NCBI GenBank assembly: GCA_048267305.1
Contig: JBLWXT010000001.1
Span: 219,929 to 283,928, forward strand
Origin: Owenweeksia sp048267305
Lineage (GTDB): Bacteria; Bacteroidota; Bacteroidia; Flavobacteriales; Schleiferiaceae
Reading direction: 5' to 3'
Length of the DNA stretch: 64,000 bases
The translations under genes and the position numbers were made by a program. This document shows positions 43,643 through 52,097 of this stretch, piece by piece. Positions within the stretch are counted from its first letter, which is position 1, and each line of letters begins with the position of its first letter. The notes below the pieces were generated by a model. That model made no database searches. It saw only the letters and a program-made list of their open reading frames with translations, and was not told where the DNA came from.

Positions 43643-45661
43643 TTATTTTGGTGCAATTCCAGGGCCTACCGTGGCTTCTCTAAACCAGACTTCTGTGTAA
43701 CAGCCATTTTCGTATTGTTTGGCTATATCGCCACCATAGGTTTCGGCACCCGCATGCCAAACCGTATTTTTGGATGGGTCTTTGCCGTTAGTTTGGTTGT
43801 AAGCGCCTTGTTTGAAGTAAACCAACTCGCCCTTATAAGCGGTGGCTCGTTCTGTACCATCTTGCCCCATCGGAGCAAATATTTTCATCACCTGAGAGGG
43901 TAAGTCCGCTGGTTTTACATATTCAGAAGCGATAAGGTTTTTGGTGAAAGTTTTCGTTTCGTGGCCTTTGCTTCTAAAGGTGAGATACATAATGCCTTTG
44001 TACACATTTACTTCATAACTAAATTCTTCGCCCAGTGCAATGCCATCCTCAGGTTCTGCGGGGTAATCGTCTTTGCCATTTCCAATAACGGCCATGTTAT
44101 TTCCCCAAACTGCGGTGGAATAATCCCATCGTTTTTTGTTATCTCCTTCCGTGTTTATTTCATAGTTCCAAAATACAGAGCCTTTTTCTTGACCTGGAAA
44201 TTTCTTGTAAAAGATCTTCAGCGGTTCATTTTCGTGACCTTCACCACTATGTATTTGCCCAACAACGGTAGCAAAAGAGGCCGCCACGCTGGCATCGCCA
44301 GATGTAGAAACTTGCATCACTTTACAGGTGCCGGTAAGCCTGCCACCTTGCTCAGGTGTCCAATTTCTTTTTTCATGCAACTCTGTTCGGGTATTGCTTG
44401 AGTTTTTTGATGTTACCCCTGAATTTGGTGTTTTATAAACTACCCAGCGCCTTGTTCCTTCAATTTTAGTATAGAAAAAATCTTTGTTTTCGAAGTTTGT
44501 TAAATCCTCTATCGTGGTTCCATCTCCCATCAATATTTTAAACTTATCCATAAAAGGGATAACCTCATTGGGAACAACCCTTTTAGCACTCAAACCATCA
44601 TTGGCGGCAAAATACCCTTCGTTTGAAATGGCGTTATCACCAATGATAATACTTGCGTTTTTAAACCAAGCTTCCGCATAATTGCCATCTGAATATTGTT
44701 TATCAATATCGCCTCCGTGGGTTTCTGCACCCGAGCACCATACTTTGTTTTCTTTAGGATCTTTTCCGTTTGTCTGATTGTAACTCCCTAATTTAAAAAA
44801 GAGTCCTTCGCCTGCGTAGGCATTTTTACGTTCCACTCCATCCTGACCAATGGGTATAAATAATTTCTTAACCTGCTCTGGGATGTTTTCGCGTTCTGCG
44901 TATTCAGTAGCGATGAGATTTTTGGTAAACGTCTTGGTTTCGTGTCCTTCACTGGTGAAGGTAAGGTGCATAATGCCATCTTTTACTTCTATTTGGTAGC
45001 TGAATTCTTCACCTAGTTCGATACCATCCTCAGGTTCTGGCGGATAAGTATTGGCATCGGGGCCTACCACGGAAAAATCGTATCCCCAAATAGGATATGA
45101 AAAATCCCATCTTCGCGAATTATCATCACCTTCAGTATTTATCTCATAGTTCCAAAATACAGAGCCCTTGGTATGGTTTGGAAACTTTTTATAGAACAAT
45201 TTAAATGGTTCGTTCTCGTGTCCATCTGCACTGTGAATTTGGCCAATTACTACTGCAAAAGTAGAAGCAACGCGAGCGTCACCCGTTTTTGACACGTTCA
45301 TTACCTTAACAGTAGCGTTCAGCCTGGCATGGGTCATTGGTGGCCATTTTTTTAATTGCGCTAATTCAGTTCTTGTATTGTTGGAGGTGCCGTGCGTATT
45401 ACCGCCATTGGGTGTTTTAAAAACAACCCAATCGCCTTCTTCATCATTGGCCGTATAAAAAAAGTTCTTGTTCTCATACTCAATCGCCTGACCTACATTG
45501 GAACCATCTCCGAGAATTAAATTCCAATAATTGAAAAAGGGTATCACCTCGCTTGGATATTTCTCCTCGGTATCAGCTTCTTTAGCGTGGTTAGGGCCAC
45601 TATTCAAATTACAAGCACTAAGTGCTACTGCAATTAATAGAAAGTTTAATTTTTTTATCAT
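43643..45661 (-). CDS. Lipoprotein with two tandem PL7 alginate lyase domains
   Basis: A 672-residue lipoprotein (signal ending ALSAC, Cys17) with two full PL7 domains: residues about 38-342 and 366-669. Domain 1 has the catalytic set Arg97 (NNTRTEL), Gln141/His143 (GQIHSA) and Tyr294 (GSYNQTNG). Domain 2 has Arg425, Gln469/His471 and Tyr621. The domains share long blocks, such as KGSVFWNYEINTEGD and GHETKTFTKNLIA, and so arose by duplication. The insertion GHENEPLKIFYKKFP recalls the exolytic PL7 subfamily 5, which I suggest with less certainty. It is the only lyase in this locus and, lying after susD, should work at the cell surface or in the periplasm. Confidence 0.93.
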   Translation of the reverse strand: MIKKLNFLLIAVALSACNLNSGPNHAKEADTEEKYPSEVIPFFNYWNLILGDGSNVGQAIEYENKNFFYTANDEEGDWVVFKTPNGGNTHGTSNNTRTELAQLKKWPPMTHARLNATVKVMNVSKTGDARVASTFAVVIGQIHSADGHENEPFKLFYKKFPNHTKGSVFWNYEINTEGDDNSRRWDFSYPIWGYDFSVVGPDANTYPPEPEDGIELGEEFSYQIEVKDGIMHLTFTSEGHETKTFTKNLIATEYAERENIPEQVKKLFIPIGQDGVERKNAYAGEGLFFKLGSYNQTNGKDPKENKVWCSGAETHGGDIDKQYSDGNYAEAWFKNASIIIGDNAISNEGYFAANDGLSAKRVVPNEVIPFMDKFKILMGDGTTIEDLTNFENKDFFYTKIEGTRRWVVYKTPNSGVTSKNSSNTRTELHEKRNWTPEQGGRLTGTCKVMQVSTSGDASVAASFATVVGQIHSGEGHENEPLKIFYKKFPGQEKGSVFWNYEINTEGDNKKRWDYSTAVWGNNMAVIGNGKDDYPAEPEDGIALGEEFSYEVNVYKGIMYLTFRSKGHETKTFTKNLIASEYVKPADLPSQVMKIFAPMGQDGTERATAYKGELVYFKQGAYNQTNGKDPSKNTVWHAGAETYGGDIAKQYENGCYTEVWFREATVGPGIAPK

Positions 45662-45745
45662 TTCTTGACGTACTTAGTTGAGTTACCTCAATTTTACCTC
45701 TCCTCTCCTATTATGTTCTTATTTAATAGTAGCTTATTAATAGGA

Positions 45746-47077
45746 TTAATAGCCAGGGTTCTGCTTTATTTCGTTGTTGCTGGCCAGTATTTCTGATATA
45801 GGAATAGGAAATACATAATAGTTACTGTTGATGGTTTCACCCATTTCGGCATCCACCGTTCCTGTTCTTACCAAGTCAAACCATCTGTGTCCTTCAAACG
45901 CCAGTTCCAGTCTTCTTTCATTATAAATAGCTTGCCTTACCAGTTCCTTGGTATTAAGCGTGGTAGGGTTCAGGGGGCTAAGTCCCGCTCTGGTGCGGAT
46001 GTCGTCTAATATCCCGAGCGCTATGGTGGGGGTAGATCCATTTTCGTTCAGTGCCTCTGCGTAAAGCAGAATAACATCTGCCAATCTTAGTTCAATCCAA
46101 TCATGGTTAGGGCCACCTGACTGAGGGAATTTGGGAGAGGCGAGTTTAGCGGTGTCGATGGTTACATCTCTACGTAAATCGCCAGGGCTGGCATCAAAAG
46201 CAGCAATAATATCTGGCCCTTCAGATGGATCAAGAGGAGTGAGGGATTTTGTATCCAAACCGCCATACCAAGACCAAAAATCTGAAAACTCATATTCATC
46301 CTGAATAGAGCTTGATATACGAGTAGCAAAAATGATTTCTGAATTCAAATCATTTGCTTCCCCGAAAATGTCTGCAAAATCACCCTGTAACATAATGCCG
46401 GCTGCAGAAGCGCCATTGACAACGGTGGCCAGGTGAGTTTGAGCACTTCCAAAATCCCCCATGTGCATATACACTTTGCCAAGTAAGCCCTGTGCGGCAT
46501 ATTTGGAGGCTCTTCCACTTTTAATGGAAATGTCTAGAGCAACTATAGCCTTTTGTAGGTCTGGAATGATAATATCATTATAAACTGTTAAAGCGGGTTG
46601 CCTTGATAAATTTATACCCTCACCAAATGGGTTTGGCCGGGCATCAAGAGTAATTGTAACATCACCAAATACCTGAACCAGTTTAAAATAGGAAAGAGCT
46701 CTTAAAAACCGTGCTTCACCTACTTCAATGGCGTTTGTAGAATTCGCAATTACATTATTGGCACTTAGAATTGACTTGTACAGAGCCGTATAGAATGGGC
46801 CAAAAAATTGATCCTCCATAGTTGTCAATTCTGGCCCGAATTTATCGAATTCGGTGTAAGGAGCCTCCTCCATATAGGCATTATCAGATCTGAAGTCGCC
46901 CATAACCGCCATTGGTGTAACAGCGCCAAGTTGATAGTAGTAGGCTGCATTCAAAATAGCACCGAATTCTGTCAATGAATTGGAAAGCTGAAGGTTTGAT
47001 GGTTTTTGATCTAGTTTTTCACATGAAGCTACTGCTATGAGCAGTAGTGCGATCAAAGTTGAATATATTGTTCTCAT
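45746..47077 (-). CDS. SusD/RagB-family glycan-binding lipoprotein
   Basis: About 443 residues from ATG 47077 (MRTIYSTLIALLLIAVASC; lipobox Cys). This start leaves 7 bp after the susC stop, whereas ATG 47101 would overlap it. Family marks are FGAILNAAYYYQ, EARFLRALSYFKLVQVFGDV, ADVILLYAEALNENG and YNERRLELAFEGHRWFDLVR, ending near NEIKQNPGY. SusD proteins bind oligosaccharide on the cell surface and cap the SusC transporter; here alginate oligomers are the likely ligand from context. Confidence 0.95.
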   Translation of the reverse strand: MRTIYSTLIALLLIAVASCEKLDQKPSNLQLSNSLTEFGAILNAAYYYQLGAVTPMAVMGDFRSDNAYMEEAPYTEFDKFGPELTTMEDQFFGPFYTALYKSILSANNVIANSTNAIEVGEARFLRALSYFKLVQVFGDVTITLDARPNPFGEGINLSRQPALTVYNDIIIPDLQKAIVALDISIKSGRASKYAAQGLLGKVYMHMGDFGSAQTHLATVVNGASAAGIMLQGDFADIFGEANDLNSEIIFATRISSSIQDEYEFSDFWSWYGGLDTKSLTPLDPSEGPDIIAAFDASPGDLRRDVTIDTAKLASPKFPQSGGPNHDWIELRLADVILLYAEALNENGSTPTIALGILDDIRTRAGLSPLNPTTLNTKELVRQAIYNERRLELAFEGHRWFDLVRTGTVDAEMGETINSNYYVFPIPISEILASNNEIKQNPGY

Positions 47078-47084
47078 CGTTTTA

Positions 47085-50000
47085 TTAATTGAAGTTAACA
47101 TTAATACCGAACGTAAAGCTTCTTACAGTGGGGCTTGCGCCTACTTGCACTCCATAGGTTGTAGGCCCCAGGTAATCACTATTTGTAATTTCTATGCCTT
47201 CAGGATTGAAGGAAGTGTAATCATCGGCCATTATATATAGCAGGTTGGAACTTGCTACATATGCTCTAAGGGAACTTATACCGGCTTTTTTAATCCTTTC
47301 TGACTTGAAGGTGTAACCTATGGTCAAATTTCGTATAGCGATGTAAGAAGCATCCTGAATCATTGCATCAGTTTGATTGTTGTTAGCTATATAAATTTGT
47401 CCATTGTGATCAGCCACACCATCATCATTAGCATCAAACTCAGGTTGTAATGCACGGCCAAATTGTGAGCCATAGTAAAGCGGATCAATATTGTAAACTT
47501 CACCACCATGAGTCCCTTGTACCTGTATACTCAGGTCAAAATCTTTATAGGAAACCTGACTGTTAATGCCCCAATAAAAATCAGGTGTATTTTGTCCTAT
47601 TTTAACTAAATCACCCCCTTCTTCTACGGTTTTTGTTCTATCAATTACACCATCACCATTTTGATCAACTGCATAGCTATATCCAGTTTGCTTACCTGGA
47701 TATTCCAATGGATCTGCCATATATTGTGTTTCAACTTCGCCTGTTGTTGCTATTCCCCACATTTCTCCAATTTGTCCACCTACGTAGTTTCTAAATACAG
47801 GCCCTCTGCCAGATTGACCATAAATCACTTGAGGCAATTCATCCAGTCCACCTAGATCTGTAATTTCTGAATGAACTGTGGAGAAATTTCCATTAATGCT
47901 CCAAGTGAAATTTTTCCTGCTTATTAATGCAGCGCCCAGCTCCAGTTCCAGTCCAGAACTTGTAACATCACCAGAATTTAAGGCTACCGTAGTAGTTCCG
48001 TAAACTTCAGATACACTTTGATTAATCAACATGTCCTGTATCTCAGATGTATAATAATCCACACCCAGAGTAAATCGATTTTTTAAGAAACCAGCGTTAA
48101 GCCCATAATTGGTTTCGGTATTGGTTTGCCAGGTTAAATCAGGGTTAGCCACATCTGATGGGATGGTGAAGGCGTTGCCATATAACGTGGATTGAGGGTT
48201 TAATAGACTTAGTGAATTGTAAGCTCCTAAAAATGAAGTTGTTCCTAATGTACCTCTACTATACCTGAGTTTTAAACCAGTAAGAATTTTTGAACTATAA
48301 AAAGTTTCGTTATGCACATTCCACCCCAAAGAAACAGCTGGGAATGCTTCATATCGATTGTTTGCACCAAATCGTGAATCCCCATCTCGTCTAATTGATA
48401 CTGATGCTAAATATCGATTATCATATGCGTAATTAATTCTTCCAAAAACACTCTTTCTCGCTATGGTCTCGTCCGTCTCAGAAACTGTGATATCTGCTGG
48501 GTTTAAGAACCCAAAGTTTGGAGGCAGGCCATAAGGCACATTTGTGCCATTTAAGGCAATCCCCTTGATATAGAAATTTTGAATTTCATATCCCAGTATT
48601 GCTGAAACATCATGCTTTTCACGAAACTTTTTGGTGTAGTTTAAAGTAGTTTCACTCAAAACTGACGATCTGTTAATATTGGTTTGGTCTAGTGCTGTCT
48701 GGTTAGTCCGTCCCTGGGAATCATACTCTAGCCCTTGCCAAAAATAGTCTTCAGTATTATTCATATCCCCACCCAAAACAGTTTTTAAATCCAGGCCTTT
48801 AATAAGGGTGTATTGTAAATAGGTATTGATATTCCCGTAAAAGGTTTTTTGATATTTTTCGGTATTGTCAAGCTTAGTTGCAGGACCCGCATCACCAGTA
48901 CCTCCGATACCATTGCCGCTTCTTCCATAGTGCCAGTCTTGGGCGGTCATACCGGGCTCTAATGTATAGATGCTGTTGTTAAAAGGTGCGTCTCCTCCTC
49001 TATAACCATTGTCAAATGGCGCTAATCCCAAACCCTGTGCCTGCTGATCTAGTTGTTGAACAAATGCAATAGATGCTTCTGTATGGTAAATAGGGTGAAT
49101 GCTTTGCGCCCGCAATAAATCTCTCATATCCACACCTAAAATATCTCTATCACCAAGGGAGCCATTAATATTTATTCCAGTCTTAAACTTGTCGCTCAAT
49201 TTAGCATCAAGGTTCAAACGTGCGTTATACCTCTCAAACTTTTGGTCAAGTGCAATACCTTCGGTGTTTAGGTAACCGACTGAGGCGCGGTAATTTACGT
49301 TTTCAGTAGCTCCGCCAATGGCCAAGTCATGGTTAGTACTAAGCCCCGTTCGAAAGAGCCAATCCTGAACATTCACAACATCAGGAGAATTCCTATAGGC
49401 ATTTATCTTATAATCCACTATTGCCGGGTCTATTTCAGAAACATCATACTTGCCACTTGCTATTCCGGATTCCAATTCATCTGCCCACTCTCCCGATGAT
49501 GGTCGTGACTCAAGATTGTTTGCATATTTGTTTGCTATGCTTATATAGGCATTGTACGTTATCGTAGGTTGGCCTGATTTGGCAGACTTTCCCTTTTTAG
49601 TGGTTACCAGAATAACGCCATTTGCTCCCCTTGAACCATATATAGCTGCTGAGGCGGCATCCTTTAACACCTCGATGCTTTCAATATCGTTGGGGTTAAT
49701 GGTAGCCAAACTTCCTGTGATAGGATACCCATCAACAACAATTAATGGATTTGAATTGCCCGAAATCGATGAGGCCGCCCTCACCTGAATCTTAGGATCA
49801 GCACCTGGTTCTCCATCCTGATTTTGGATGAGCACACCAGCCAGTTTTCCTGCTAATGCTTCATCTACACGATTTGCTTGAACAGCAGCTACTTCACTGC
49901 CCTTTACCTGGGCAATAGCGCCTGTGTTGTGAGATTTTTTTCGAGTTCCATAACCTACCACAACGGCTTCTTCTAAAAACTCCATTGACTCTTCAAGAAC

Positions 50001-50312
50001 GACATCAATTTTCGTTTTTCCGTCTACAAGAATAGTTTGGGTTTGAAAACCTATTGCTGAGAATTCTAAGGTAGCATCTGTGGGGACTTTTATTTTGTAG
50101 TTTCCATTCATATCCGTAGCAGTTCCTACAGATGCAGATCCTTTTAGTATAACCGATGCACCGGGCACCGTTTCTCCATCAGTGCCTTTTACAACACCCG
50201 TTACAGTAATGTCCTGCGCATGGATTTGCAGGCTAAAACCTGATAATGCTACAAAAAATACACTCCAGGTGATTTTTCGAATAGTACTAATTGCCAGTAG
50301 TCGTGTAATCAT
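47085..50312 (-). CDS. SusC/RagA-family TonB-dependent outer-membrane transporter
   Basis: A 1075-residue TonB-dependent receptor. The signal peptide is followed by a carboxypeptidase-regulatory-like domain (residues about 33-110, ITVTGVVKGTDGETVPGASV), then the plug with EAVVVGYGTRKKSHNTGAIA and the segment ANRVDEALAGKLAGVLIQNQ. SIEVLKDAASAAIYGSRGAN, continuing GVILVTTKKGK, is the SusC signature. The remainder is a 22-strand barrel ending with aromatic FTFGINVNFN. It should import alginate oligosaccharides with the SusD partner. The leading position suggests it opens the main operon of the locus. Confidence 0.96.
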   Translation of the reverse strand: MITRLLAISTIRKITWSVFFVALSGFSLQIHAQDITVTGVVKGTDGETVPGASVILKGSASVGTATDMNGNYKIKVPTDATLEFSAIGFQTQTILVDGKTKIDVVLEESMEFLEEAVVVGYGTRKKSHNTGAIAQVKGSEVAAVQANRVDEALAGKLAGVLIQNQDGEPGADPKIQVRAASSISGNSNPLIVVDGYPITGSLATINPNDIESIEVLKDAASAAIYGSRGANGVILVTTKKGKSAKSGQPTITYNAYISIANKYANNLESRPSSGEWADELESGIASGKYDVSEIDPAIVDYKINAYRNSPDVVNVQDWLFRTGLSTNHDLAIGGATENVNYRASVGYLNTEGIALDQKFERYNARLNLDAKLSDKFKTGININGSLGDRDILGVDMRDLLRAQSIHPIYHTEASIAFVQQLDQQAQGLGLAPFDNGYRGGDAPFNNSIYTLEPGMTAQDWHYGRSGNGIGGTGDAGPATKLDNTEKYQKTFYGNINTYLQYTLIKGLDLKTVLGGDMNNTEDYFWQGLEYDSQGRTNQTALDQTNINRSSVLSETTLNYTKKFREKHDVSAILGYEIQNFYIKGIALNGTNVPYGLPPNFGFLNPADITVSETDETIARKSVFGRINYAYDNRYLASVSIRRDGDSRFGANNRYEAFPAVSLGWNVHNETFYSSKILTGLKLRYSRGTLGTTSFLGAYNSLSLLNPQSTLYGNAFTIPSDVANPDLTWQTNTETNYGLNAGFLKNRFTLGVDYYTSEIQDMLINQSVSEVYGTTTVALNSGDVTSSGLELELGAALISRKNFTWSINGNFSTVHSEITDLGGLDELPQVIYGQSGRGPVFRNYVGGQIGEMWGIATTGEVETQYMADPLEYPGKQTGYSYAVDQNGDGVIDRTKTVEEGGDLVKIGQNTPDFYWGINSQVSYKDFDLSIQVQGTHGGEVYNIDPLYYGSQFGRALQPEFDANDDGVADHNGQIYIANNNQTDAMIQDASYIAIRNLTIGYTFKSERIKKAGISSLRAYVASSNLLYIMADDYTSFNPEGIEITNSDYLGPTTYGVQVGASPTVRSFTFGINVNFN

Positions 50313-50478
50313 ATGATTGTTTTAAGGTGAAGTTTACATTTATTAAACTATTGGAAACAATCGCAGGCCTTGGAGGAATATCAAAATTGACTAATTTTGA
50401 TGCTCCAAAAAAGGGCGCGAAAATTTTAGAATTCCGTTGGCCAATGGATTTTTAAAAATTTTAGTTGTTCCTGATTGT

Positions 50479-50515
50479 AAGAATGGATTGGCTGCAACCA
50501 ATCCATTCTTTTTAT
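50479..50515. terminator. Hairpin terminator between susC and the GntR gene
   Basis: AAGAATGGATTGG (50479-50491) pairs perfectly with CCAATCCATTCTT (50498-50510) around CTGCAA. On the plus strand it runs into TTTTTATTATTT; on the minus strand the T run is short. It lies just after the gntR stop, separating the regulator from susC. Confidence 0.75.
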
Positions 50516-50518
50516 TAT

Positions 50519-51268
50519 TTATCCTAGTCCGAGTATGCCATTGCTACCTAGTCGCATATCTGCATTTATAGTTTTTACATATTTACTTATTGCTGCCAGA
50601 TGATCATTTAGCGCAGCCCCGGCCTTTTCCGGATTTTTATCAATAATATACTGCATTAATTCCTGGTGCTGCTCTACGGCAAGGTCCGATCTGCCATCGC
50701 CACATACATCATGCTTTTTAAAGTATTGCATTATTTCAGGTGTAATAATCAGCATTAGCGATTTCAACACCAGGTTTTTGCTGGCATCTGCAATTTTTAA
50801 GTGAAACATGAAGTCTTCTTCCACGGCATCCTCTTCTCTCTCAATCTTTTGCTTGTGGGCATTAAAGGCTTTTTGCATTTCCCGTAGGTCATCATCAGTT
50901 CTATGTTTAGCAGCTAACTGGGCTATGTTAGACTCCAGAATGACACGAGTTTCCACCAGTGATTTAAAGTCGTTACCCTGAAGGTTCAACATGTCAGTAA
51001 TCAATACCTGAAGAGCAGGAAGACCTAAGCCAGCCACAATGGTTCCATTTTGCGGTAGCGTTTTAAGGATACCATAAAACTCCATTTTTCGCAGTGCATC
51101 ACGCAGGTGCGTTCTTCCCACGCCAAGCCGTTCACACAACTTGCGTTCAGATGGCAGTCGATCCCCCGGCTTTAAATGGCCATTGGTTATTAAATCTCGG
51201 ATTTGCTTGATGATAGCATCTACCGGAGAGTCATAAACTATTTGAGAAAAATTGTTAATCGCCTGCAT
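50519..51268 (-). CDS. GntR-family transcriptional regulator, FCD (FadR) subfamily
   Basis: A 249-residue regulator. The winged helix-turn-helix occupies residues about 12-80 (LKPGDRLPSERKLCERLGVG, continuing RTHLRDALRKMEFYG). The helical FCD ligand domain covers about 90-235, with ETRVILESNIAQLAA and HLKIADASKN; Asp and His residues that commonly hold a metal are visible (HLKIAD; EQHQELMQYI; LNDHLAAI). FadR/UxuR/LldR-like regulators respond to acids such as uronates, so a DEH or KDG-type effector is inferred from the locus. Operator-like repeats lie about 180 bp upstream. Confidence 0.92.
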   Translation of the reverse strand: MQAINNFSQIVYDSPVDAIIKQIRDLITNGHLKPGDRLPSERKLCERLGVGRTHLRDALRKMEFYGILKTLPQNGTIVAGLGLPALQVLITDMLNLQGNDFKSLVETRVILESNIAQLAAKHRTDDDLREMQKAFNAHKQKIEREEDAVEEDFMFHLKIADASKNLVLKSLMLIITPEIMQYFKKHDVCGDGRSDLAVEQHQELMQYIIDKNPEKAGAALNDHLAAISKYVKTINADMRLGSNGILGLG

Positions 51269-51779
51269 ACATTTATTTTTTTACCAGGATTTTCTGTTGA
51301 AGGGTTGATAAACCAATAGTCATATGTACTAAGCACAATGCTTGATTGGATAACTTCAAGATAATAGGTTTTTTAAAAAGTGTTTGCTGATGATCATATT
51401 CCGGTTTTTCAAATAGGCTTAGTTTACAGGTATTGTTAGTTAAAATTGGTCGATTACTAATTGGTTGACCAATTTTTGGTTGACCAATATTCGGGCTATT
51501 TTTTAGATTATCCAAATTTTAGTGTGTGATTTTTTGCATAAAATGAAATTCCAGGACTAAAATCATAGCTCTGTCAGGGTTTGGAGAATAATGAGTTAGC
51601 CACTTTAAGGCTTTTTTTTGGAGTGAAATAAAACTCTTGGATGAGTAGGGATGCGATCGATGTTAATGAGTCCCGTCAATTTCTGAAATTGAAGAATATC
51701 TCATGAAATCCAAATAAATTGAGTTCAGATGATTCCACAATTGAAATTTTATTTTTGTGATGATCTCGGAGCTTGAGGA
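51269..51779. other. Upstream region of the regulator, no gene supported
   Basis: It contains the operator array at 51446-51487 and otherwise AT-rich sequence. A frame at 51273-51515 (minus) mainly encodes the operator repeats (IGQPKIGQPI) and has no domain, so it is not called as a gene. Confidence 0.5.
51446..51487. promoter_or_regulatory. Array of FadR/UxuR-type operator sites
   Basis: Two perfect copies of TTGGTTGACCAA (51461-51472 and 51476-51487) are preceded by a degenerate copy TTGGTCGATTAC (51446-51457). All three are spaced exactly 15 bp apart. The form TTGGT-nn-ACCAA agrees with FCD-family GntR operators (TGGTnnACCA). The obvious candidate binder is the adjacent GntR protein, for autoregulation or for control of the region. 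The same site was not found before susC, the lyase gene or kdgF. Confidence 0.7.
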
Positions 51780-52018
51780 CTGGTTCAGGATACTTTTAAG
51801 GTTTGTGCTTCCATAGGTTGCGGAGAAACTTTCCCTTAGCTACTGTATTCAAAAATAGGATTTACTATGTCAATTTAAAGTCAGGTCTGGACTCCGCATT
51901 GCAACAGAAGGCTGAGGCAAATCAAAATATTAGTATTAGCCAATTAGCAGCGGGTTTATATTTTATCAGAGTATCTCAGGGTAAAAGGGTGGAATTTATA
52001 AAGATGATAAAAAAGTAA
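51780..52018 (+). pseudogene. Decayed fragment of a T9SS subtilase-like gene
   Basis: Bases 51780-51858 closely match 38720-38799 of the subtilase gene, sharing CTGGTTCAGGATACTTTTAA and GCGGAGAAACTTTCCCT; a stop (TAG) replaces the corresponding His-Leu region. About 100 bp later, 51945-52018 match the very end of the subtilase gene, encoding AAGLYFIRVSQGKRVEFIKM. Roughly 250 bp or more between these parts are missing. The remnant frame of 71 residues (51803-52018) has no signal peptide and only a partial sorting domain, so it is not a working gene. Confidence 0.8.
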
Positions 52019-52042
52019 TCTATTATACAATTCGTTAAACAT

Positions 52043-52071
52043 AAAAAAGGCCGCCCATCCGGACGGCCTTT
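52043..52071 (-). terminator. Terminator of the 2.7-kDa-residue surface protein gene
   Basis: AAAGGCCGCCC and GGACGGCCTTT form a stem of about ten pairs with one mismatch around ATCC. On the minus strand it is followed by six T. It lies 27 bp beyond the stop of the giant gene. On the plus strand the hairpin also follows the pseudogene. Confidence 0.8.
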
Positions 52072-52097
52072 CGGTATTTAGAGATATTAAAGATTAC

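Noticed and set aside
51273..51515. 80-codon minus-strand ORF before the GntR gene
   Set aside because: Its N-terminal repeats (IGQPKIGQPI) are simply the operator array translated; no family features.
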